From NCBI GenBank assembly GCA_963966185.1, contig CAWZYM010000146.1, positions 97,001 through 161,000 on the forward strand: a DNA stretch of 64,000 bases, written 5' to 3'. Positions 46,309 through 55,377 of this stretch are shown here, piece after piece. The translations under genes were made by a program, and so were the position numbers. This DNA comes from Rhabditoides inermis. Taxonomy: Eukaryota > Nematoda > Chromadorea > Rhabditida > Rhabditidae. Position 1 is the stretch's first letter, and every line of letters starts with the position of its first letter. Below the pieces are notes generated by a model that had not been told where the DNA came from, made no database searches, and was given only the letters and a program-made list of their open reading frames with translations.

Positions 46309-46857
46309 AGGTAGTGTACCCTCTGAATCCCATACTAAAAATTATCACCGATGTATTATCAATGCCTTATAGAAATATTTTCATGCCGTTTGTGGTTGTT
46401 TGTGATGAAAAATAATGAAATTTAAACTTTTCAAAAATTAATTTTAATCCAACATGATACGCATATTTACGCACCTTTTTAACAGAACACACTGCGTTTA
46501 GCAGATCATTTTTCTATCAGTTGTTCCCGCTAAATTCGTAAAAGAAACACATATTAAAAATGTTATCCAAAATAAGAATGACATAAGAAACAATATGAAC
46601 ACATGGAAACAAATTTATTTAATGAAAAAAACCGATAGTGTGGTCAAATTGTGCAACTTCGTGCAAGTTGTACACACAACCCCGAGCTGATTAAAAGTTA
46701 TTAGATTCTACGATTTCTCACTCCAATTTTTTTTAATGATTTTTTAAAACTAATTTTTTCAGAATGTATAGTTGCATTATCATAATTTACCTTTTTAATC
46801 GTAAACAATGACATGTTATATCTACGCATACACCCAGATTCAGAGGGTACACTACCT
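46309..46857. mobile_element. TTAA-associated ~550-bp MITE, copy C
   Basis: Starts AGGTAGTGTACCCTCTGAAT after TTAA and ends ATTCAGAGGGTACACTACCT, followed by TAAA (eroded). TIRs match copies A and B (26597, 42534) but the interior is longer and different. Lies just downstream of the Smr gene. Confidence 0.7.
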
Positions 46858-47040
46858 TAAAACTGTGGTTGTATCTGCCGTGATCCTGTTTTTTTCCAGT
46901 GATGTATGTATCTGTTTGTATGGAACTATTGTGAAAGCGTAGTTTTTTTTGTAATAAATTGTAGTCACCCACTCTTCTTCTTTGTCGTTCTGTCTTTTTT
47001 CTCGCTTTTTCTTTCCCTATTCGCAACCCAGGCGGTATTA

Positions 47041-47525
47041 TCTTTTAAAAGTACTTCCGTAAAAAGTGTTGTTTGTGTTAACCTGATTCAAGAAAAGCGC
47101 ATGCATATATTATTATTTAAAAAAAATCAAATCGTAAACACCTGAACATGAAAACTAACACAAACTTGCTCTTTCAAAACGAAAAATGTTGAATAAATCA
47201 GTGTGTTTATTTTATTTTTGAAATTTTTATACCTGAAACTTTGAGTCAAAGAACATCACAATTAAAATATTAATTTGTTGATAAACCATATGTAAAAAAT
47301 ATTTCGTGTTCGCGAAAAATAACACTAAACAAACAAAACACTTGTCTTATTTTGAATGCTACGTGTAACTATCCTATATTCGTTTGAAAGAGCAAGTTTG
47401 TGTTAGTTTTCATGTTCAGGTGTTTACGATTTGATTTTTTTTTTTTAAATTAATAATATATGCATGCGCTTTTCTTGAATCAGGTTAACACAAACAACAC
47501 TTTTTACGGAAGTACTTTTAAAAGA
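47041..47525. mobile_element. 485-bp snap-back MITE with ~140-bp TIRs and TA target duplication
   Basis: TIRs begin TCTTTTAAAAGTACTTCCGT and include AACCTGATTCAAGAAAAGCG and ATGAAAACTAACACAAACTT. The element is flanked by TA on both sides (47039-47040, 47526-47527), as for Tc1/mariner MITEs. A solo relic of the same end (TATCTTTTAAAAGTACTT) lies at 54653-54670. Confidence 0.8.
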
Positions 47526-47659
47526 TAATATATGTTCTTTTGTTGAATTTCATAGAAATTTTCTCTCTCATCTTCATACGCATCTTCTCTCATTGTTTCA
47601 TCAATTTCATTTCGAGTTGATTCGATATTTTCTCGTTTTCTCGTTCTCTCGTTCTCTCC

Positions 47660-47875
47660 TTCTCTCCCCTCTCCTTCCCTTTTTCTCTCTTTCTCTCTTT
47701 CTCTCTTTCTCTCTTTCTCTCTTTCTCTCTTTCTCTCTTTCTCTCCCTCTCCCTCTCCCCCTCTCTCCTCTCCCCCTCTCCCCCTCTCCCCCTCTCCCCC
47801 TCTCCCCCTCTCCCCCTCTCCCCCTCTCCCCCTCTCCCCCTCTCCCCCTCTCCCCCTCTCCCCCTCTCCCCCTCG
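47660..47875. repeat. Compound minisatellite: (CTCTTTCT)n then (CCCCCTCT)n
   Basis: Two adjacent 8-bp arrays, about 47686-47745 and 47759-47874, giving spurious Arg/Glu/Gly frames on the minus strand. Confidence 0.95.
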
Positions 47876-48053
47876 TGCTGCTTCTCTGCGAAGAGCATGC
47901 ACTCTACGCATGCTCCAGCCGCCCGCGCTCTCTGATAACAGCGTGCTCTCTGCGCGCACTCTTGTGCTGCTTCTCTGCAAAGAGCATGCACTCTACGCAT
48001 GCTCCAGCCGTCCGCGCTCTCTGATAATAGCGTGCTCTCTGCGCGCACTCTTA
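47876..48053 (+). repeat. Two tandem 89-bp units rich in GCGTGCTCTCTGCGCGC
   Basis: Units 47876-47964 and 47965-48053 are almost identical, each containing AGAGCATGCACTCTACGCAT and GCGTGCTCTCTGCGCGCAC. Related sequence (ACGTGCTCTCTGCGCGC) occurs in the palindrome arms near 55930 and 60825, so it is a dispersed repeat. Confidence 0.8.
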
Positions 48054-48488
48054 TTGCCTGCGCCCGCCCGGCAGACGATAACGAAAGCGAGCATCCAGCA
48101 GCGTGACGGGAACCACGGACCCACACACACGCTGGCCTGTCGCATACTGCGCGCGCGCGATCGCTCATAACTTCGTTCAGAGAAGAGATACAAAGATGCC
48201 CGCAACAAGTGATCTGGCGTACGGAACGGTGCGAATCGTAATAGCATGATTTAGAAAGATCACATGGTTGCTATGGGTACCTTTAAACATAGCTAACAGA
48301 AAATTCTGACGCGAGCCTTATTTTAACCCAAAAGAGAGGGCGCTGCGCGCTTTCTCTAATTGCTAACATAACAGTGGTTATCCCCTTGTTGGCTAGATCG
48401 TTGGTTGTAGGTTGTGTGTTATAAATTGGGAATTTTTTTTGTGCGGATATGACAAAAAACAGCCGAGTGAGTATTCTGTGAAAACTTC

Positions 48489-51400
48489 TTATCGATACAT
48501 CCAATATCCTGATTGCTTCTCCGTTTCCGTCAGTAATTGCGATTCCATTTCAGAGTGCAGCTGAAATGTTCAGAAATGGATTCAAACTTCATTCAACTAC
48601 CATTTAAATGTTAATAAGATAGTAAGACTTTTAAAAATAAGAGCTGACGACTGACCTGCGCATCTTCCTTTTTCAAAAGATCGTCGAGTATCCGATGGCA
48701 GATCTCGAAATCCGGACGCTCACTCGCGGACTCATTCCAACAATCCGACATCAGACAAGCGCTGCAATCTATTCTATATGTTTCTAAGTATTCTAATGGG
48801 TCATATAACAAACAAAAACCCGAACGTTATCAGAGTTGTACTCCATTTCTGTCAATTTCATACATTCCAAACTGTAGGAACAATGTGAAGTAAATATCTC
48901 ACATCTGCTCCGGACAATCATCGGGTACAGGGCATCTCTCCCCCCGTCTGAGCAGGTGTTCGAAGAATGACAGGGTGGTGGAGGGAGGGAGGGACGGGTA
49001 CGGGTCGCAGCCGAGGGAGAACAGCTCGAACAGAACGATGCCGAACGACCAGACCTCGGACTGGAAGGAGGGAAGGCGAATAGGTTTGTAAGGGAATAAG
49101 TCATCAAGATAGATTGAGGATTGAGTGTGAAAAGTGTCATCAGCTGGAATAATATAATTCTGAGAGAGGAAGACAGACAGAGAGAAAGAGTGAGTGTGAG
49201 AGAGAGAGAGAGAGAGAAAGGGGGGAGATCTGACCGCTTGTGTGAATCGGTTTGCTTCAAGTGTCTCTGGGGCCCTCCAGCGCAGTGGAATGGGTACTTC
49301 GGTCGATTTGCGCAGCCTGCAGTAGGCACGCAACAATATGTTCGTTATTTTTGTGATGAGCAGCACATAAGATGGTTTTGTTGAAAATTGCCTCAATGAC
49401 CAGATCACCAGATTCCCCTTTTTCAAATTTGTAGTTTGTATAATACTCCCATCATTTCGCCAGCCTCCACTTTGTTTCCAGCGCGTTAGAATGGAAGTGC
49501 AGGCTGTCGGAAGCACCGCCTCACTTGTAGTAGTCCATGTGTCTGGCGAGTCCGAAGTCTGCCACTCGGATCGATCCACTCGCATTCACGAACACATTCC
49601 GAGCCGCCAGGTCGCGGTGCAGACACTGACGGAATACGGCCATCAGTTATCATAACAAGTTTTTTTTTCAATATCAAACGTTTCGTCTAAGATCTATACA
49701 CATTCCACTGGTTTGGTTCGGGCATTGTATGCAGATGTACATATGTTAGAGGGTGATACCGGTATACTGGCGAGGTGTCTCATTCCGTTGGCTATCTGCA
49801 CTGCGAATGCTGTGAGCTGCGCCCGCGAGAACAGGGGGCCGGTGGAAGTGCCTCGGATGGGGAATGACGTCGGCTGGAAAGTTTGTTATAGAAATAAGTG
49901 TCCGATAACTAATGTCGATGCGTGTGCCACCGTCTGTCACTGTCTATGACTCATCATTCACCTGAACGACGAGTGTTGTGCCGGTGTAGCCACCACCTGC
50001 TGGCGCCACGCACTCAATCTCAATCTGAAACACACGTCAACTGTCGGTCTCCACATTCGAAAGATCGACGCGCACCGGTGGCCGATGCTGAACGAGCCAG
50101 CTCTTCAGATCACCGCAGTCACAGAACTCGGTCAGCACGAACAGGGCATTGTCGGTTCTGAAATATATCTACTTGAACAGTTTGTTCAGAACAAGTTGTC
50201 GCATCCAGAAAGAGCGCTGTTGGGCACAAATTCGCCTAGTTTGCCTAGTAAGACAAACACACACGCTCACTCTTGCCATCCGACCACGCCGATCATTGAT
50301 ATGACATTTGGGTGAGGGGGGATGTGGGAGAGGACGAGGATCTCGTCGCGAAGAATCGAAGCGCCCTGCGCCGAGGCCGACTGAAAGGCCGTGTCTGTTC
50401 GAGAAAAGTTGAAACGACATCGTCGTGATGAAGAAAAAATTGAACAAGAACAGAATGAAGGGTCTCCCTCCCCCTCTCTCTCCCTCACTTATCAACTCAG
50501 AATTAAGTGTCGCATGCTCAAAAACAGGGGAAGTGTCGCTTTCCATTCTGACAAGGAGTGTCGTTTAGGTCACAGAAGCCGATGGTGACCAAACTGATAT
50601 CAAAGATACCCTAGGAGGTCACTAGTCGAAAACCGTTTTCAAATCCACATGACCGGCCATACGTTTCGAGATATTTACGTTTCAAATTTTGGAGTTAAAC
50701 CGTGTGGATTGCTTTTGCGGTCTGTCACTCCATTCGCGCGAGCTGTTAAACAGCGGCGGTGGCCTAGTGGATAGAGCGGCTGTCTGTCAAGCGGCAGGCT
50801 GTGGGTTCGCTCTCCGGATATGCTTTTCATTTTGCCGATTCTCTCCGTTTTTGGTGACAGTTGGGCAGTTGGTAAAAAAACTACTATCATTTTTTTTTTC
50901 AAATCGAACGGTCATATGTCTTGTTGAGAGCTCATTACAAAATGTTTGCGTTCTTTAGAATTCATTTTCAAAAATTACGAAAAATTACCGACGAAGGTTT
51001 CCACATGGTCCCCTCACCATGCGTGAATCCAACCATTCGAACAAAAAAGTACAAGTCCGGAGAGAATCGGCAAAATGAAAAGCATTTCCGGAGAGCGAAC
51101 CCACAGCTTGCCGCTTGACAGACAGCCGCTCTATCCACTAAACCACCGCCGCTGTTTCAAAGAGCGCGCGAATGGAGTGAGATGCCGCAAAATCAATCCA
51201 CACGGTTTAACTCCAAACTTTGAAACGTAAATATCTCGAAACGTATGGCCGGTCATGTGGATTTGAAAACGGTTTTCGACTAGTGACCTCCTAGGGTATC
51301 TCTGATATCAGTTTGGTCACCATCGGCTTCTGTGACCTAAACGACACTCCTTGTGAGGGAAGTATCGCAAAAACACTCCCTCATAGCGAAATGGGGGGAG

Positions 51401-52707
51401 TGTGGGAAGGGTGAGATAATGATAAGCAACCGCACCTTGACTGCCACTGTCATCCCTCCCTTCCCATTCCTCGGCCTCAGCACGCCTTTGTTCACCACAC
51501 CGAACTCGCCACGACCCAACTGCAAAAAGAGTTTCTATTCTTTATGTAGTTTTATGCTCGCAAGTTGTCAACTCTCTCAGGATACGGACTGCTCGCAAGT
51601 TGTCAACTCTCTCAGGATACGGACTGTTCTGGTCTAGCATCTTAGGCACTACTGTATGCTTCATATCATTATGATTGTGTTGTCATATTCAGAAATAACG
51701 ATTCCGGATAAACGATTTGATTTTGATTTTGAAAGTTGTCAACATATTATTATAAGAACATTGAACACACTCACCACGTTTTCACGATCGACGGTGAGTT
51801 GTCTCGGATGGACTATGAACTTGCGGGGTAATCGGAGTGTATCCAGTCTCTCATCCAGGGACTGCGTTTTCAGTGGAACGAGATAGCCGTGGTAATCGGG
51901 AGTGAGTGGGGAGGAGGGAGGAAGAGGATACGGACTGTTCTGGTACCTGGAGGAGGAAGGATATAGCGATACAGCAGAGCAGGTAGGGTAGTGGTAGTCG
52001 TAGGAATCTGAGTGTGTCCCGTACATCTCTTCTGATCTGTCGCCGGGAAGACTGTCCACTGCGCGCGAGGGAAGCAGATAGTCAGAGGACACCTCCTCTC
52101 TCCCTTCCCAATCCATACAACTTGGCCGTTCGGTCAACCCATGCTTGTTCCGAGGAATGTGGTATCCATCGGAATCAGTCGAGTGCATTTCTGGTCGGCA
52201 ACTCGCATCCAACCCGGTGAGAGAGGGGCGCGGATGATCGTATTCGGAACTCGACATGGTGTCCGTGTTTTCATGGTAGCAACTCGACTGCGACTGTGCG
52301 TGGAGGGTCCTCGTGCGGGGGAAAAGATAAGTCTCCTGGGGCATGTTGAGTGCAATGCGAATGGGTGGCGACCGGCTAGAAAACATCTTGGTCAGGATTT
52401 CTGATGATGTGCATCACAAAGAATGTGTAACAAGCTCTTACCGTTCCTCCTCCTCCTCCTCCTCCCGCGTCTGCTGTTTTCTGCAAATCATCAGTGCTGC
52501 AATCACAAAGAACAGGCACGCAGATACAGTTGGAAGGTAAATGAAGCAGATTGATTCCAAAGTCAACATGACGAATCTGAAATGATGCAATGATGTGTTG
52601 ATACTAGAAATGTCATAAATAGATGATGAGCCACTGCACATTCGGTGACGAGTTTATGACACCCCTCCTGTCCCCCTCATTCCCGTAATATTGGGCAATT
52701 AGGAAAT

Positions 52708-52742
<35 letters not shown>

Positions 52743-54261
52743 CGACACCACGACCCTCTGGTGTCGACACCACGACACCACTTTACAAAACATTTTTTTT
52801 TCATCTTTTTTAGTTATATAGACGAGAGGTCGTAGTGCAGTTGTGTTTTGTGAAGTGGTGTCGTGGTGTCATGGTGTCGACACCGTGGTGTCGTGGTGTC
52901 GTGGTGTCGACACCATGGTGTCATGGTGTCATGGTGTCTGGTGTCTGGTGTCGTGGTGTCTGGTGTCATTTCCTAATTACCGTAATATTGCACAACAATA
53001 ATCGAACAGATCATATGGAATCTTCGAGACGCTCAAATGAAAGTATTAACAAACTGTTTCACTCACTCACACAGTGAACTTGTACCGTGCATATTTACAG
53101 TATTTTTTATTTCGTCAATCGAGTACAATTGATAATAAAATTTGAGTGAAGCATGCATCATTAAGATATAGTTTATGGTGGAACTCGCATGATCGAATGG
53201 GAAAACATTGATCATTGAAAAGAGAAAGTATACTTCTCTATAAATCGTAAAACGAAAACGGCGACCCTGCTGTCTGCGGAAGCCTACTTATCGCTCGAAT
53301 CACCTGTTGTGTTGCGTCAATGAACGTTGACCGAGGTTGGTTTGGTTTGATTTCTCGGTGCCCACGCTAATCCAATAATCTTATGTACACTGTGATAGCG
53401 AGAAATACCCGGAATGTTGATGTATACCAATAGAAATCACCTTTTAAGCCGTTCTGGCGTCGCATCCTTCGATGGCTATTGAACAGTGGCTCGTGTGGCT
53501 ACTGACAGAATGTCTACCAGTCCTCGCGTTTGTCTCACTCATAGCCAGTATTGCTTGGATATGCGTCAGCAAGTTCGACAGCGCAGACACGGTCGATCTG
53601 TTCGATAGGTAACGAATAAATATTTTTTAAAGGTTTCCAAACAGGCGTGGAAAAGATTTTCAACACGTTAGTTAAAACTTGCAAGATGGAAGGGCGTGGG
53701 CGTGGATCTGGGAAGGCGGATGTGCTGGTGGCTGTGGTTGATGATGTGGCGCGAGTGCACACGTTGAAGACAGGGAGAATGGAAGGAGAGAGGTGTGCTC
53801 CATCTATGCAACCACGCGCACACTCTGCTAATGTGATCGGTGACTCAGTAGCAGTGACCGTGTGAATAAACCGCACTGTTCTATATAATGTTCTCGACAA
53901 GATAAACACAACTCCCGGATAAACATAGCAGTTTCGTAACAAAATACTCTTTGAATATTGTAAGTTCATGTGTGCAATAGGTTTATCTCTCTTTCATTTT
54001 TCAGTCGTCAGTATGCGATCCTCCTAGATTTCCCACTTTTCATGGCGCTCAGAGCATACTTGGTATTCATTTCAGGCCTGAAAAGGTGATTTGATGTGAA
54101 ATGAGGTATCAGGAATCGTTGCCCTCACCGTTGAATGTGTATGTGTTGTGGACTTGAATGGAGCGCGATGCAGATGCGCAAATTGTGAAAAAGATAATAA
54201 CCAGAATGCGCCATGATATCCAACGTGCGTCGTCGATAAATGGCCATAGAACCTGCCACAT
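48489..54261 (-). CDS. Receptor-type tyrosine kinase (short ectodomain, one TM, full kinase domain)
   Basis: Kinase exons 51519-51436, 50380-50271, 50157-50076, 50024-49962, 49873-49760, 49625-49525, 49316-49235, 49060-48903, 48773-48656 and 48560-48489 join in phase. They give LGRGEFGVV (glycine loop), VAVK (catalytic Lys), RDEILVLS (helix C Glu), [34 protein letters not shown]...ERPDF and the end SGYWMYR. All catalytic residues are present, so it is probably active. A Tyr-rich juxtamembrane exon (52400-51775, for example [16 protein letters not shown]) offers docking sites. The TM exon (52576-52442) carries [20 protein letters not shown]. The proposed 5' exons (54261-54129 with a hydrophobic leader, 53875-53679) are tentative. 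The TM and juxtamembrane exons do not join in frame at the obvious sites, so that junction is unresolved. Subfamily not recognised. Confidence 0.75.
50551..51354. mobile_element. ~800-bp fold-back element with long inverted arms carrying tRNA-like modules
   Basis: Ends ACAAGGAGTGTCGTTTAGGT and its reverse complement; arms of at least 270 bp (50551-50820 and 51085-51354) are nearly identical. Each arm contains a tRNA-like stretch with TGGCCTAGTGGATAGAGCGG (A-box-like) and GTGGGTTCGCTCTCC (degenerate B-box). No target duplication seen. It lies in an intron between the first two kinase exons. Confidence 0.8.
51555..51624 (+). repeat. 35-bp tandem duplication
   Basis: Unit TGCTCGCAAGTTGTCAACTC... 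is repeated exactly twice, ending GGATACGGAC. The segment GGATACGGACTGTTCTGGT also occurs at 51931-51949 inside the juxtamembrane exon, so part of the exon may have been copied into the intron. Confidence 0.8.
52694..52979. mobile_element. 286-bp inverted element built of GGTGTC-type minisatellite, flanked by 11-bp direct repeat
   Basis: Ends AATTAGGAAATGACACCAGA and, inverted, the same. The arms are arrays of GGTGTC with variants (CTG, GTG, ATG). CCGTAATATTG occurs exactly on both sides (52683-52693, 52980-52990), a likely target duplication. It lies upstream of the kinase TM exon. Confidence 0.75.
53472..53675 (+). CDS. Possible small single-pass membrane protein (55 aa), nested antisense in the kinase gene
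   Basis: Exon 1 (53472-53608) gives [20 protein letters not shown] then [16 protein letters not shown], one clear hydrophobic segment. It ends at a GTAACG donor. An acceptor CAAACAG before 53645 would add RGKDFQHVS and a stop at 53675. No family recognised. Coding status is uncertain because it is short and overlaps the 5' region of the kinase gene on the other strand. Confidence 0.35.
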
Positions 54262-54523
54262 TCTGCTATCGCAACCAGTCAACAGCGAATAGACTGATGT
54301 TTCATTGTTGTTTTATAATGTGGCCTTGCCGTTATCGTTTCACTTCAGAGGTACCGGGAATATAAGAACACACCACGGTATGTTTACTCGTGCTCTCAAT
54401 GAGTCAATGTGGAACTCTGGCTAAAACAGGTTACTTTGGCATCAGTTAGTGCAATAGCACACATCAGTTCGCATTTAGACTCGGATTGGACTCGTTGGAG
54501 TGCGGGCGTGCGGACGTGGATCG

Positions 54524-54579
<56 letters not shown>

Positions 54580-55096
54580 ATAGTGGGCGCCCCCCCCCCA
54601 GTATCTTTGCTGCGCATAAGAAAAATGTATGAAAAAAGAAAAGGATAGAAATTATCTTTTAAAAGTACTTTGTACTGCATGTCTCACTCCACTGAGAAAA
54701 AGGGTCGAACTCGAAATGATTTCAATTGAGATATGTACAAGCAGGCTCTCAAAGTGGCTCGTGCAAACAATAATGTATCATTAGAAAATTGAAGTAGTAA
54801 CAAACACGTTTCATACAAATCGATTATTTTGGACTTTAAACTGGCGATTAATTCAATTCAATCCTTAACAGAGGTTGTTGTCTCATGTAATGTTGTTTAT
54901 CCTCCATTATGATTATAATCTCCTCAGTTTTTCTCAACATCTATTTTTTTCTCGATAGCTTGTCCCACACTTCTCAGAGGAATTTTCTCTTCAGTACAGA
55001 TCCAATCCATGTGTGGTTGGGTTTGCCGTACCTTTTTCAAGAACGCAATTTTCGCAAATAGCTTGTAAGCACAAATCGAGATTGAATGTGAGTGTA
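54262..55096. other. Unique spacer between kinase gene and palindrome
   Basis: Contains a GA microsatellite (about 54527-54573), a short C-run (54590-54599) and a relic of the TA-MITE end at 54653-54670. I see no exon. Confidence 0.6.
54527..54573. repeat. (GA)n microsatellite
   Basis: GA dinucleotide run upstream of the kinase gene. Confidence 0.95.
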
Positions 55097-55377
55097 CTTA
55101 CCAGCGCGAGGGACACGGAGAGGTGTAGGTGTCTTGCCCACAATCTGGTCTCTTTGCCAGTACACCGACCGTATGTGCGTTTCAACAGCGCAACTGCGTC
55201 TATATAGCGACAGCCGTCTGCGGTGAATTTCAAGATCCAGCGATTCGCCAATCAAATAGTTTTTGAGAGCGATGAATAGCGGTGAACGGATAGTATACTT
55301 TCATTTTCGATTCACAATCAAGAGATTGCGCGAACACATGTTTATCATAGACGATTTCGTTTGCCGTTGTGGTATGG

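Noticed and set aside
47504..48168. Long minus-strand Arg/Glu/Gly frames
   Set aside because: They arise from the compound CT/C minisatellite and the 89-bp tandem units.
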